Assembly: GCA_047495785.1 (NCBI GenBank)
Contig: JBLDXI010000054.1
Location: 3,596,001 to 3,660,000 of the forward strand
Length of the DNA: 64,000 bases
Reading direction: 5' to 3'
Origin: Lepidodermella squamata
Lineage: Eukaryota > Gastrotricha
The notes beneath the pieces are model-generated. The model was not told the DNA's origin. It was given only the letters and a program-made list of their open reading frames with translations, and did not search any database. Shown piece after piece: positions 10,205 through 23,517 of the stretch. The position numbers and the translations under genes were made by a program. Numbering within the stretch: the first letter of the stretch is position 1; each line of letters begins with the position of its first letter.

Positions 10205-12807
10205 ATGTCACTTAACCCAGCAACGCCGCCACCGTCGTCGATTTTATTTTTCTCATTCTCAACCGCTTCGTCGCCGCCGCCGCCGCCGTCGCCACCACAG
10301 CAACAGTCAGCATCGACTATGCCGCTGCACTTGTTCTATCAAGTTAAGCCGAACCCGTTCGATACGGCCGACCACGAAACACTGCCTTCCGCTCCGTATG
10401 TCACAGCGCGCTTCGACAGCGCCACGCCGTCGCTGATTTTCAGCAATCGCCACCACATCAACACCCAGGCGCCGCTGACTTCGACGAATAAGCTGACGCT
10501 GTACAGCCAGTCGCAGAAACGCCTCGCCGACTACCCGATTAGTGAACTTGTCATGAATCACGGACTTGTTACCATCATCGGATTCTGCCTACTCATCCTG
10601 TTATCGCTAGCCACAGCAATCCTATACCTTTCAGCCCGTCATTGCCGCCAAGGCACTGGGCAGCTATTGCTGTTTCTCTACGCTCTGAGCATTGTCGGCA
10701 TGAGCTCGTTGATGCTGTTCGGCTTCTACCAGCCGCCAGCTATTATATCACCCGATATTCGACTGTCATGCGTCGTAGTTTCAGTTGCGACTCACGTCCT
10801 TGTATTGATTTCGTTCGGAATACTCGCTTGCTACGGCGTTCATCTCGTCTATCGCATACGCCACCCTGGAAAGTTGCCCAACTTATTCGTCCTTAAATCG
10901 GTTCTTCCCACAATCGCCATTTCAATAGCGCTTCCTATTGCTCTTTCTGTTCTCAGACCTGAGGGTAAGTCATGTTTTTTTCTAATTATTTTTTTAATTT
11001 TGCTTAACTAGATTATCTCGACAATTTTTCTTGCTGTTTCCCGCACGAATATGTTGGAAATTTTGCGATGTTTCTACCTATTGCTCTGGTATCCTTGGCG
11101 AATTTCGCGATTTTAGCCCTGTTCCCTATGTTCTACGTCCCAGCGCCTAGCTCGAATAGCCGCGTGAAAGATTTTCAGTGTTTGAAACGCAATTTCGGTG
11201 ACAAGCTGGACTGGTCGCCGGTGTACAAAAACGAAAGCCTAGCGCAGCAATCCTCGCCAAATCGTGATGGCGTTGTGATCACGAACGAAGCGGCTATTAA
11301 CGGACATCCCGATGATGACGAAGAACTAGGTCATGACTACAGCATGCCAGAACGTGGCCGGCCTTCTTGTCTACATGCTCTAGCAGTTTTAGGCCTCGGA
11401 TTTCTTGAGGGTAATAGACAAGCGCCTGAAATAATTTTTCTAATTTTATAAACTTTTAAGGTGGAGTGTTGATAATGTTTTCAGTCGCGAATTTCTCCGG
11501 TTATTTGCATGCGGCATTAATGGATCCGAATGCGCCTGTGTCTTATAACCCGGATTCACGCAGTTATCACGTCGCTTTCCTTGTCTTGGCTTTCCTTCTC
11601 GGAATAAGTTTACTCCTTGAAATGGCTACTTTAGAGGACGAATCTCTGACAGCTTGCAAGTGAGTTTTGGAAGATTCAATTATTCGCAAATTATGCCGAT
11701 TTTTCCAGGGCTTGCTGCTTTGGCCAAGAGTACTTTCAGCCAGTTCCAGAGGAGGACAACCTGTACCGCCAAACCATCGTAATCCCTGCGTCGAACTTGA
11801 TTCAGGTGAACACCTCCATCATGCCTCAGACTCGCAAAGCATCGATGCAGATCGATCAGCGACCCTACGTCATACCGGCGTCGAATGCAGGCGCCACGAT
11901 GCTGCAGCGAGCCCAGCTCTACTCCCACAGCCTGCCTCAGTTGGCGAGCTTCGACGACAGCAGTGACGACAACGAGATTAACCTACTGACCAGCGGCAGT
12001 ATTAGTAACGTGAAAACTGGCCAAGCATCTGTTGAAGTCAACCGTCGCGCTTCGCTGGGTCGGCCCATTTTAAAGGCCACCCGATCAGCCGGTGTTGGAG
12101 GGTTCAGTGATGATGAAACTTATGACAACTTACCCGAACCGCCGCCGAGGCCTAATCGCAACATCTCCCGATCGGCAAAGCAGCTTACTGAACAGCTACC
12201 TTTGGAGCCAACTCACATGCCTCTTCCTTACTTTGAGTCGAAACAAAACTATTCTCAGGTTATTAAAAAGTTTTAATATTATTTGCGACTTATAAGGATT
12301 TGCTCACATCAGGTTACTTTTGAGGGAGATCGAAATCAATCGAATACTCGGTACTTCCCGCCGAATTATCATCAACCTCCGGCTAGTAACAGTAATTACG
12401 CCCACTATGTGACACCCTGGCCTTTGCCGTTTACGAAACCGCCCAATAATAACTGCCACAACTGCCCACCTTCGCCCGCCTATAACCACGTCTACGTTAT
12501 ACCAGGCGGTGATTCAACCCCTTCAGACGTAGTGGCGCCGTATTTGCCACCTGTAGGCTTCCAAAACCGCAATAAGCCTGCGAAAATGGACAGTTGCCGT
12601 TGCAATTGCCATGGCAAATCTAGTTCTTGTTATGGTAACAATAATAACCCCACCTCGGCAGCTTCAGTCGCTCCGCTACCGGTTAACCGGTCTTCAATCG
12701 ATAGTCATACTATGTCTACGGCTTCAACTATCATGTCAAGCAGTAATTCAAGCAACTCAACCAACACGGCGAAGCCGAACTTACAGTATTGGGCTAATTT
12801 ACGCTAA
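10205..12807 (+). CDS. Seven-transmembrane receptor, adhesion/secretin-like
   Basis: Five exons, 10205-10964, 11012-11410, 11461-11659, 11709-12258 and 12313-12807, give 800 aa. Seven hydrophobic segments are visible: GLVTIIGFCLLILLSL, LLLFLYALSIVGMSSLML, VVVSVATHVLVLISFGIL, the VLPTIAISIALPIALSVL stretch, FAMFLPIALVSLANFAIL, a sixth across the exon 2/3 junction (LGLGFLEGGVLIMFSVANF), and VAFLVLAFLLGISLLLEM. The loop FSCCFPHEYVGNFAMFLP followed by LVSLANF recalls the second extracellular loop and TM5 of family B/adhesion GPCRs. No GAIN domain or GPS is seen; the N-terminus is short and proline-rich. The cytoplasmic tail of about 340 residues is rich in Ser, Pro and Asn. AATAAA lies at 12875-12880. 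Seven TM is fairly secure; the family is not. Confidence 0.6.
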
Positions 12808-13885
12808 AAAAACCTATATGTTTATAAAAGTATTTTTTATGATTAATTTTGATTATTATATTTTGGCCGAGAACAATAAAAATCCTATCGCACTGATCCA
12901 GGGTTAGTCATCAAACAGACGAGCTAAAACAAATAAACGAAATGGCTGGTTTTTTTCCGGTGTTAACTCAGTTTAGCGCGTTTTGTTTATAATTCTCATC
13001 GCACAGCTGGAAATGAGTTATTTTTCGAAAATTACACCTCGTTATATAGGTACCTGGTCGCTCGTTATTGCGCAGTGTTATCTTGGCGGATATTTCTACT
13101 ATTTATGGTTACACCATTTTTGTTCTTTTTATCTCGCGGCTATAGGTATCCATTTAAAGATAAATTTGGGAGTAGCTGACGTAACGTTAGGCCGATAAGA
13201 TGGCTAATCGAGTGGACGATCATCGTAACACATGTAAGATGGGTCCACGATAATAAAAAGGCCTAATAACCGCGAGATAAGCAGCAGGCTGATATACTTT
13301 TAATAAGTATAGCCGCGCGCGCGGTTCGTAAAAACAGCTCGAGCGGTGTCTCGCCAAAGGGCGCGCCTATGCGCTCATTCATTAGAAGCGCGCGGCTTTT
13401 ATTGCCGGCCAGTAGGCAACCGGACTGCGCTCGCGATAAGCCGATTTTGTTCGCGTTTTTATCATTAAGACGCCGGGCAGTGTGAGCGCGAGCGCATCTG
13501 TTTCTGGGGTGTTCGTTCGAAGTGGGCCGGGCGGCAAGAGAGGCAGACAACAACTCGAATAACAAACACAAGCATCAACAAGCATATTAGTTATAATAAA
13601 CGGCTCAACAACTCCTCACTTTTATTAAAGAACCAATCATCCGCTGTGTTTGACCCAGTGTAGCGCACTGCGATATTATGATGACCCAGAAAGGCGACGA
13701 AAACATCTGCCGTTTTTATTACAGCTTCTCGCCGCTTCTCCCCCGCAAATTAATGCGACACTTCGATTTCATAAATATCGGTTACGCAAAACACGCATCG
13801 AAGCGCACGCGATATTTGATATTATTAAATTCTATAGGCTGTTGTTAAATTTTCTAGAATTTTCTTGGTTTTCAATTGCGACGCA
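12808..13885. other. Intergenic; CG-rich stretch without gene
   Basis: This contains the receptor's polyadenylation signal and the fibulin promoter region. Bases 13310-13560 are rich in GCGC. Overlapping open frames there (minus strand 13263-13585) have no family resemblance and are probably by-products of composition. Confidence 0.45.
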
Positions 13886-16800
13886 ATGAAACCAGGCTTA
13901 TTTTTACTCGCTACCTTGGCCGTTTTGGCGATGTACCTCCCGGCAGGTGAAAGCCAGGCCGGTGGTTATATGGCGGCGTTACAGAAACGCTGCTGCGATT
14001 TGGGCCAAAATTACGCTGGACGAACTTTGTCGACGCAGCGCCGTTGCTCGAAATTCGACCGATATCCGCCGGAACTCAGCAACGAAGAAAAGGAAATGTG
14101 CCAAGAAATTGGTTCGATGTGCTGCTTGAAGGAAGTTCAACTACAACAATGTACCGCCGGCCGGCAAACGGCGTTCACTCGCCACGTTTGCGAAGTTCCT
14201 CCTCAGGAGGGCGAGGAGACGTTTAAAGAATGCTGTACATGCTGCAAGTTGGGAATGGCTGCGGCGCGGTTGCGTGAAAGCTGTAACTTGCTAAAAGTCG
14301 GCAACCCGTGTGACATGGCTTTCCGCGAGTGTTGTTTCAATTTCTCGGTAGCCGGGCCAGGTGCTAGCAGCTGCGACCGGTACAACCCATGTGAACAAAT
14401 TTGCGAGGAGGAAGGAGCCGAAATCAAGTGTTCATGTTATCCTGGCTACGAACCGGACCCTTCGAATTTATTCAACTGCATCGGTGAGAAATTAAATATT
14501 CCTCCTTAAAACAATTTTGAATAAGCTTTAATTTTTGCCATTTTTACCGAATTTATCGCACGTTTGACTGGAAATTTTATGGATTAATTTAAAGAATTTT
14601 GAAAAATCAATCGCTGATTGATGATTTTATTTTATTTTAGTTATTTCATAAAAAAAACATAATTATTTTAAATTTATTTTCTTTTAATTTTAGATGTCGA
14701 TGAATGCTCGCGCGGTCTCGCTTCGTGCCAGCCTAACCAGAGCTGCTTCAACAAGAAGGGTTCATACGAGTGCCTGACTCTACCACCTGGCTCATCTCAG
14801 CACCAAAATCTGCAAGAATTCGGCGAGGGTGAGGAGGAAGAAGTGAGTGCCGAGGATGAAGTCCACCACCGCAACATACAGCAGCCTAGTAACGAACTTG
14901 GCAACGAACTAGGTACCGGCGAGGAATCAGTCACCGGAGCGGCTTGGGCCTCGTGTCCTCGTGGCTACGCCTTGAACGAAGCGAATGACAAATGTCTTGA
15001 TATCGACGAGTGCATTCTCTACCCTGACGTCTGCGACATTGACAAGGTAAGAGTGTCCCAAGGTCTTATAGTTACGATATTTAATTAGTTTTTTTTAGGT
15101 TTGCTACAACACACCCGGTTCTTACGAATGTCGAGAGGAGGGCCTTGATGGGCCGTCGGAGCAGGCTAGCAAAATCGCTGAAACTTGCCCGATAGGTTAT
15201 CGCCTCAACCAGCTGACCGGAGCTTGCGAATCTGGAGCCTCGGCCTCTCGAGACGACGATCTTGTCGCACCCGGCCGTAGTAAAACAACTACTGTCCCAA
15301 CAATGCCCGATGGTTCTATTCGGGGCTACCCGTTGCCGAAGCAGCAGGCTCCAACGGCGAGATCTAGCGATTGCCCCGCTGATAATGGGTGCTCCCAGGG
15401 CTGCCGCATGGTTGACGGGGTCGCCAAGTGCCAATGCAACGCTGGTTTCAGGCTAGTCGACGAGAAAATCTGTGAAGGTAAAAGAATTTTGGCCCTCATT
15501 AAATTCGTTAAAATATCTGTAACTTTAATTTAGATATTGACGAATGTTTGCCATCGGCTTTTGGAAATAACTGTTCAGTCGCGTCTCAGAACTGCCGTAA
15601 CACCCCTGGCAGTTACATCTGCGAGTGCAAGCCTGGTTTCCAGAAGATTCCAGGCTCGCCTTACCTGTGCGAAGACGTCAACGAATGCGCCCTCGACCTC
15701 GACAACTGCGAGGCCGGGCAGCGTTGCGAAAACACGATGGGCTCGTTCGAATGCCGCCGCCAGGTCAACTGCCCAACTGGTTACACGTTGGACGCAGCTA
15801 CGCAACAGTGCCAGGATGTTGACGAATGTAAACTAAGCCTTCACAACTGCGGCAAGGCTTACCTTTGCTACAACACCCGCGGCTCGTTCCGATGCGAGAG
15901 GAAGCAATGCGCGTTAGGCAAACGGCTGAATGTCAATACTGGCGATTGCGAAAACGTGGAATGCACCGAGGGGTTCAAAGTATCCGCTGACGGCCAGTGC
16001 CAAGATATCGACGAGTGCCGGCAGGGTGCTCAGTGCAAGGTGTATCAACGCTGCGTTAACACCCAGGGATCTTATTTGTGCCAGAATATCTACAACTGCC
16101 CGCAGGGTTACGAATTTTCCGAATCCGGTCACTGCATAGGTAATTGCCAATAATTCATAAAAATTACATCCAGCTTAATAATTCGATTTATTGAAGATAT
16201 CGACGAATGCGCTAAGGGGACCCATGAATGCAAAGCCAACCAAGTTTGTACCAACAGACCCGGTGGTCACACCTGTTCTTGCCACCCTGGTTTCGAGCTA
16301 GGAGCTAACCGGGAATGCACAGGTTTGTTAAGGAGGACTTTTCAGCTTTTTCCAATCACAATTCGAAAATTTTAGATATCGATGAATGCCAACGGTATCA
16401 ATGGATGTTGTGCCAGGATAACGCTGAATCTTGCCAAAACACGCCCGGATCTTACCGATGCGTTTGTAAATCTGGATTCCGGCCGGCTGGAAATGACACC
16501 CAGTGCGTTGATATTGACGAATGCGAGGAAAGTTCTAAAATCTGCGACCACAACTGCCGTAACACGAAGGGCGGTTTCCAATGCACTTGCAAATCTGGTT
16601 ACCAACTTGGGCCCGATAACCGCACGTGTACTGACGTGGATGAGTGTAAAGTTTGGGCGGAGCGAAGTACTTTACTCTGCTTGGGCCTGTGCCAGAATAC
16701 CGAGGGATCGTACTACTGCAAATGCCCGCCTGGCTATACGCTGAAGGAAGACAAAGTCACCTGCCAAGGTATGCCTTGATTATCCGATGCTAATCTTCTA

Positions 16801-17560
16801 CAATGTTGTGAATTGATTTTAGACATTGATGAGTGCGGTAATCGAACTGCCGATTGCCCGGCCGGCAGTGCATGCTTCAACATTCGAGGCGGCTTCCGGT
16901 GTATCGAAGATCAATGCCCCAGAGGTTACCGCAAGGTCGAACTCGAAAGGAGAAGGTACGTCATCTATTTTTCGTGTGAACTTTGGCGTGGTTTTTCCGA
17001 GTCATTTTCCGAGTGAAAACTAACATGAAAAATGCCTGCATCTTCATTATTACAAGCGCATGGTGTGGTTTGCCGTGATTTCCGGATGAAAAATCAAGGA
17101 TTTAAAAGTTGTTTTCGCTGTAACCAGCGGCCGGCGCAGCTTTATCTGTGTCAAAGAAAGCGTGTTCTGCCGACCCGGGGACCACGACTGCGCCTCGGGG
17201 CCTGTTTCTTACTCGTACTACTTCTTCACGATGACGATAAAACAGACGCAGGTGTCGGACTGGATATTCAAAATCCGCGCCTATCAAGATACAAATCGGC
17301 CGGCGAATTTCGCCTTTGATTACCGAATGTTATCGGCGCGAAATCCGAACAACGGCCGGCAGGATGTTTATCAGGACTTTATGGATCTGCGCCGCGTGAG
17401 CGATTCCGAGGCGCGATTGGTGCTGATAAGAAATATCACCCGACCTCAGGATATAGAGGTCGAACTGAACATGGAGGCGACGGCGAAAGATAGCTCCGAA
17501 GCCTTCCTCGGTGCCCGGCTCGTCAAAATCTACTACTTTATCACAGAACACGATTTTTGA
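13886..17560 (+). CDS. FBLN1: Fibulin-1, C-type isoform
   Basis: Eight exons: 13886-14483, 14694-15046, 15099-15477, 15534-16139, 16197-16322, 16376-16768, 16823-16955 and 17128-17560, giving 1006 aa. Fibulins are secreted calcium-binding glycoproteins of basement membranes and elastic matrix. A signal peptide ([20 protein letters not shown]) is followed by anaphylatoxin-like modules with paired cysteines ([26 protein letters not shown]), then a long run of calcium-binding EGF modules marked by D(I/V)DEC. Most EGF-region introns fall just before a DIDEC or DVDEC, as expected for shuffled modules. The last exon encodes a fibulin C-terminal domain ending [15 protein letters not shown] at 17710-17715 would end this isoform, just upstream of the D-type exons. 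The start at 13886 was chosen because it opens the signal peptide. Confidence 0.93.
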
Positions 17561-17760
17561 ATTGGCGAATCACCTCCTGAAAGGCGCTAAATTATTTTTC
17601 TAAAGAAGGCTTATTATAGATGAAGGAACCTCCTCCTGAGCTGTGACATTTCTAAGGAACTGCTGTTATGTTGTATTATATAGGCAATACGAATCGGAAA
17701 ATGACTCGGAATAAAGCGCTAAAATTTTCGGTATTTTTTAATAAAAATTTTCTTCCACAG

Positions 17761-18215
17761 AATTTTAGCTGTTGGAGAGGAGGGTGTTGAGTGTCATAGG
17801 ATGCCGTGTACGAACAACGATGTTGAGTGCATTATGAACAAAACTCGAACTGTTACCATTCAAATGATCGCGCTGCCAAGTATTCCCGAACTTCGTATGC
17901 GTTTTAAAACAAGCCAATTTACCAATATTTACCAATTTTTCAATTATAGCTCAACCAACAGTTATAATGACTGTTCAAACGATTCGAGGGCTTGACGCGA
18001 AATTTTCGATTTTATCTGGGAATGTGAACAATTTATTTGATTTGCATGTGCCCAAGGAGGATCCCGATCACGGCTTGCTGCGGTTGTTGAAGCCGCTGAG
18101 TGGCCCTCGCGAGTTCTGGCTGCAGTTGCTGTTGCAAAGCGTCAATAAAGCCGGCCTGGTCATGTATAGCCACATTGCTTTCGTCATTATCAACTTCTCG
18201 CAATACGAGTTTTGA
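17761..18215 (+). CDS. FBLN1: Fibulin-1, alternative D-type terminal exons
   Basis: Two exons, 17761-17894 and 17950-18215, can replace the C-type exon. They join exon 7 (donor at 16956) in the same phase, giving a 995-aa protein. The encoded segment, with CTNNDVECIMNKTRTVTIQM, LPSIPELR and the ending IINFSQYEF, follows the pattern of the vertebrate fibulin-1D tail (a CxxNDVxC start, a SLP-type strand and a hydrophobic strand ending in an aromatic residue). AATAAA lies at 18439-18444. Choosing C or D would depend on using the polyadenylation site at 17710 or splicing past it. Confidence 0.88.
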
Positions 18216-19000
18216 AGAATCTTTCACGAAAATGTCCCTAGCTGCTAAAAAAATTCTCCCGTACTTCATCTGCCAAACAGCTTAGATATTACTATCAAAC
18301 CCTTGCTCAACCACCCTATGTGCTCAAACGCCGGATCAATGCTTCAACTTACAACGTCGATTCCTGAAATCATGTGCAATTTTTCTAGCTTTGTTAAATA
18401 TTATTATTGTAACATTGCGGCTGTCTGAGCGTTTATTCAATAAAATTTAGAGAAAACTTTGACAAAGCATAGCATATTATCAACTTTTATTATCTGAATT
18501 TCGTTACATGTTATCAACATATGCCGTTTCAGTAGATAGCAACCGCTTTCAACAAGAAGACTTCAAAATGGAGCATAAAACCGACTTTTCAGTCGATGTT
18601 CCTGGCACACCAAAAAAGATATTTTGAGCCATTTACCTAACATTCGGTGAGCTATTCTCCCAAAACCAAAAACTGCAGGATAATTGGCATCAACAATAAT
18701 CGATTGAGCTCACAATTGCTGCGGCAAAAAGCACAACGAAACCATAAAATTTCAACATTTCGCAACCAGATAAATTATTTCTCGTGCAATGAATGGGTAG
18801 GTAGGTAGGTAGGTAGGTACATATTGCAATCACTCGATAATTTACAAACTACAAATTTGCAATGAACAAAGAACATTGCGGAAGAATAAAGAATAAAGAA
18901 TATGAGGTAACAGCTCTAACAAGGTGCATTAAATAGGAAGTGTTCATATAGGCACATTATAATATCGTCTTCAAATGCGATGCGTTTTGCGATTATCGCT
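18216..19000. other. Intergenic between fibulin-1 and ALDH1L 3' ends
   Basis: The two genes converge here. Apart from the fibulin polyadenylation signal and a small tetranucleotide run (about 18794-18819) nothing is recognised. Confidence 0.5.
18794..18819 (+). repeat. (GGTA)n microsatellite
   Basis: About six perfect copies of the tetranucleotide GGTA lie in the intergenic space. Confidence 0.9.
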
Positions 19001-22000
19001 TCAATACTCGACAGTGACGCATTTCGTCTTCAGGTATTCATTGAGCGCCTCCTCGCCCAGGTCCTTGCCGAAACCGGACTGCTTGAAGCCGCCAAACGGC
19101 GCGGCTACATCAGTTTTGTTGTAGGTATTCACGAAAACGGTGCCGGCTTCGAGGCGATCGGCAACTGTCAGCGCTTTGTTAATATCACGGGTGAAAACAC
19201 CGCTGGCCAAGCCGAATTCGGTACCATTAGCACGTTTGATGACTTCATCAATATCTCTGCAATAAAGAAAATTAAATAAAATTCGACGAAAATAGAAAAT
19301 AGGATTTTCATATTATATTAAGGAGGATTTTTTAAATAGACTGAGGGTAAAACTTAGGAAAAAATGTTTTTTTAAGATAAAAGCTTTCGCTCGAAAAATT
19401 CAAATTTGAAATTTGAACCTGGGGTGGGCGATGTGATAACTGATTTTCCAGCAAATTTGGAGAATTTTTCTATTTTTACCTGATTTTTTGGCAATTTAAA
19501 ACGTGTGGACTAAAACCTTGGCCAATTAACGGTTGATTTTGGCTTGTTAGTTTCAAGATCCCCCCTTGAAATATGGTACGGATTTTGAAGATGGGTCTCA
19601 AAACGACAACAAAAAACTGCCCTCACATTCTCGGAAAATCCGTTTTCCTTTCATATATTTTTTTTTTACTCAATTTTGATTTTAATTTTCATGTAAAATA
19701 GGGCTACAAGAAGGAGAATTCTGTGCAAAAAATCCTGTTTCCAATGAAAATTCAAGTCTGAAGGGTTCAATGATACCCTCCCCGCAATCTCCCATTCCCG
19801 CGGTATGGTAATCTCCAAAATCGAAATCAATAAAATTCAAAAAATTCAAAATTTTACCCGTCTTGGAATTTCGAAATGATCATAACTGGGCCGAAGGACT
19901 CTTCAATTGCGATGTAGTTGTCATCTTCGACTTCTGTGAACACGGTGGGCGTAAAGTACAACCCTGGTCTGTTGACCTGGGTGCCGCCGTATATCAGTTT
20001 CGCTCCTTCAGCAACACCACGCCGGCAGTACTCGACCAGCTTCTCCATGTGAGCGCGGTGGTTCTGCGGGCCGTGGTCAGTCGACCGGTCCAGCGGGTCG
20101 CCAATCTTCATTTTCTTGACCTCGTGTACAACCTGTTCGACAAATTCGTCGTGAATCGACGACTCGACAAACAACCGACCAGCGGCGATACAGTTCTCGC
20201 CCTTGTTGAAGAAAACAGCGCTCAGGGCCATGCGGACAGCCTTTTCAAGATCGCAATCGTTGAAAATGATCAGCGGACTCTTGCCGCCGAGTTCGAGTGA
20301 AACTTTCTTCAAATTGCTCTTCGCGCAACTCTCCATGATAGTTTTGCCGATATCCGTCGAGCCGGTGAAGCCGATTTTGCGAACACGGGGGTGGTCGGCC
20401 AGCGCCTGGCCAACAACAGCGCCAGACCCGGGGATAATATTGATAACGCCAGGCGGGAAGCCAGCTTTCGCGACGAGCTCGCCGAACTTCAAAGCAGTCA
20501 GTGACGTAACTTGGGCTGGTTTCAGGACAACAACATTGCCAGCGGCGAGGCACGCCGACATTTTCCACGCCAGCATCATAAGCGGGTAGTTCCACGGGAT
20601 GATAATGCCGCAAATGCCGACCGGTTCCTTCTTCGTGAACGTCAAATTGGCATTAGGCCGGGCGTTGTTGATCGGAATTGTCCTGCCCTGGATTTTGTCG
20701 CACCAACCGGCAAAGTAGCGGAACGTGTCGATCGACATGCCAATGTGCGTTTTCAGGGCCAGGGTGTACACAGCCCCGCTGTCAAGGCTCTCAAGAGTTG
20801 CCAGCTCCTCGCGATGCTGGTCCATCAACTCAGCGAGGCGGAACATGAGGGCGCCGCGGTCGCGAGCGTTCATTAAGCCCCACGGTCCGCGAAGAGCAGC
20901 CTTAAAAAATCAAATAAAAATTGCAATCAGACGAACAGGAAATTATATAAAAATCGACGCAAATATCATATTTTATAAACCAAATGAGTAGTCTCGATTT
21001 CTCATTTTTATCAGAAAATAACAACTTTTATTCGGTTGAAATGTCGTTCATGACTGAAAACTACCGAGTAGGCGATGCAGGTAGCCTCTGGCTTCTTGAC
21101 ATGGTTAACTACGCTACAATATCCCTACTAATGTTTTCGATCGCTGTTGGGATTACATGCAAGCTGTGCGACTTGTGCAATCGTTCCGTGCTTTATTTTC
21201 GTGAACTACACGAGCGGTACCGAGATAAAAAACGCCGCAAACCCGTCACCCTGGTCAGTATCGACCCGCCTGCGCAACTGCCGCACATTTACGTTCCTCG
21301 CAACGCTAACAAATCCGAATTTCGAGCGCATGTTTTAGCCGGTAATTTTCTACCACCAGGCAGTCCTATTTACTCGAATAGATTTCCCTTCGAAATTGAT
21401 GAGAAAACGCTTTGAAAAATAAAAATAATAACGCCTAATCGTACCTAAAGGAGAATTTTTTTATATTTATCGAAATTATAATGGATCGGTCCAAACCATA
21501 TCCCAAGTTGATATGCTCCTATTTTTAAGAGACCCTCGGGTTCTCCAATCCCTGAGCATCCTAAATCCTGAATAATTGGGCTCCCTAGGCTAAACTTGAT
21601 ATAATTTTTGATAGAAAATCGGAATACAGTATTCTAAGGACATTTCCAATGCCAAAATGTAGTTCACTCATGATGCAAAACTAACCTCAGCAGCATCAAC
21701 AGCCAACTCAACATCGTCCTTGTTGCCCTTAGAAACATGGCAAATGACAGACTCATCCGCTGGATTAACCGCCGGGAAAGTTTGGTTCGACAGCGAGTCG
21801 ACAAATTCGTTATTAATGAACAGCTGGTGTGGGAATTTGAGCTCCATATTATTGGCCTTGAGCACAACCGCGTCGTAGATGAACTCCTTCTTAGTCTCTA
21901 GACCGCGCTGTTTGCGAATAACCCGTTGCATGAGGCGGTCGAAAACCGGCGCCATGTACACGTCATCGGTGACCAATTTAACACCGCTGATTTTGAAATT

Positions 22001-23263
22001 AATCTCCTCAACAAGTCGAACAACGTCCATCGAACCGGCGCCAAGTTTGAAAAAGTCGCTGTCAGCGTCGATTTTGCTAGTGCCGAGAATGCCGGCCCAA
22101 ATATCGCGAATTTTCGCCTCAGATTCCTTCTCGCCATCCGTGGGCTCGAGCCGCTTCTCCTCAAGGTCAGTTCGACCGTAATCGCATGCATTGATCATAC
22201 GACCGTCTTCGAAAACAATCTGGCGAATGTTAACCGCCTTCCCGTCATTTCCGAAAAATAACATCCCACCGCGATGAACAATCGATGGTTTATTAGTTTC
22301 AGGCGCCTTATCCAGCTTAACTTCATTGCCGCGTGGGAAGAACGATTTCGACCAAACTTGCGAGCCGAAAAGCGTGACCTTTTGACCTCCAATCACAGTC
22401 CACGCCCCTGGGACTTTATCATTACCACGGATCCAGTTGTGAATCGCCTCGGCGGGTTGGTTCAAGTTAATTTCAACCAAATCCTTCTTAATCATTGCAT
22501 CGTAAGTCGCTCCCTCTTCTGTTTGCTTGATTTTCGGCGCTTTTCCCTCTGCGATCAATCGAACAGCTTTGGCCTACAAATAAAATTCAGGTAAATTTTG
22601 AATACATTTTACAAGTGTTAAATACCATAGCTTTGACACCGGCTGGGAATAAAAACCGGTTGTAAATCGAGTCCAAGGTGTCATTTGGGTCAAGTCGAAT
22701 ATCCTCTTGCAGCAAGATTTCACCAGTGTCAAGGCCGTCGTCAGGCCAGAAAATGGTGAAACCAGCCTTTTTATCGCCTTGCATCAAAGTCCTATCAGAC
22801 AAAATCTAAAAAAATAATACATAAAGTTGGCTTAATTTACCAATTAATAGCCGAAGCACCACGGTGTCTAGGCAAGATGGACGGATGGTAGCAAATTGAT
22901 TGATGTTTCGGGAAGTTGATGACGTCCATAGGAATGAATTGCGAGCAGAAGGCGAGTACGTTCAAATCGGCGTTCACCGATTTGTAAGCTTCAAACACCT
23001 CTGTGATGAGCGTTCCTTTAATACGCCATGTTTTGAACTTGAACACCTTCACTCCAGCCTTTTCAGCAGTTGCAGCTATTTAATCAATATTTCAGTCGTG
23101 TTTCTAGGTCAAAATGACGGTTTTACTAACCTAGAACATCAGGCTTTCCGCCCTGGTCAGGAATCGTGAAAACACCGACAATTTCGTGGCCTTCCTTTCG
23201 CAGCAGTTTGAATACTTCGGTGCCAAATTGACTCTGGCCGATGAGCGCAATTCGTAGAGGCAT
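19001..23263 (-). CDS. ALDH1L1: 10-formyltetrahydrofolate dehydrogenase
   Basis: Six exons on the minus strand, 23263-23131, 23075-22841, 22791-22626, 22573-21686, 20900-19858 and 19256-19001, give 906 aa (human ALDH1L1 is 902). The enzyme converts 10-formyl-THF to THF and CO2 with NADP+ in one-carbon metabolism. The N-terminal formyl-transfer domain shows [10 protein letters not shown], the FCSQFIPM loop, [16 protein letters not shown] and the DDGLDTG segment. A linker carrier domain has the phosphopantetheine serine in [11 protein letters not shown]. The C-terminal aldehyde dehydrogenase domain shows [26 protein letters not shown] and the catalytic cysteine in [10 protein letters not shown], and ends KTKCVTVEY. 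It could be the cytosolic (L1) or mitochondrial (L2) type; no targeting peptide is seen, favouring cytosolic. The intron 20901-21685 contains an opposite-strand gene. Confidence 0.97.
20984..21415 (+). CDS. Nested single-pass membrane protein, unknown
   Basis: An intronless 143-aa frame lies entirely inside intron 4 of ALDH1L on the opposite strand. It has one hydrophobic segment ([16 protein letters not shown], about residues 45-62), followed by a Cys/basic juxtamembrane stretch (KLCDLCNRS) and a basic tail ([10 protein letters not shown]). AATAAA-like sequence follows the stop directly (about 21418). A second ATG at 21041 ([11 protein letters not shown]) may be the true start. I do not recognise the family. 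The size of this host intron (785 nt against about 50 nt elsewhere) supports the view that it is a real gene. Confidence 0.55.
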   Translation: MSSLDFSFLSENNNFYSVEMSFMTENYRVGDAGSLWLLDMVNYATISLLMFSIAVGITCKLCDLCNRSVLYFRELHERYRDKKRRKPVTLVSIDPPAQLPHIYVPRNANKSEFRAHVLAGNFLPPGSPIYSNRFPFEIDEKTL

Positions 23264-23517
23264 GTTTTGCGTACCAGCAATCAATATCAATCAAGAAATA
23301 ACTTCCGTTCTAAAAGATGGCCAAAACAAACACAGCGTCAATTTAGATAAAGACCACAACAAAGGCAAGCAAGTTGCAGCAAATCAATCGATAACGCGAC
23401 TTAGGCAATGGGTGCGCAAAGTGAATCGACAGAAAACATTTAAGATTAGTAGTATTATTAGCTATTAAGGGCGCTAGTTATTTAGAGCTTTCAGCAAAAT
23501 ATCTATTTTTTTCAAAA

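Noticed and set aside
13263-13585. Two overlapping minus-strand frames of 67-102 codons
   Set aside because: They lie in a CG-rich stretch, overlap in different frames and show no domain or splice context.
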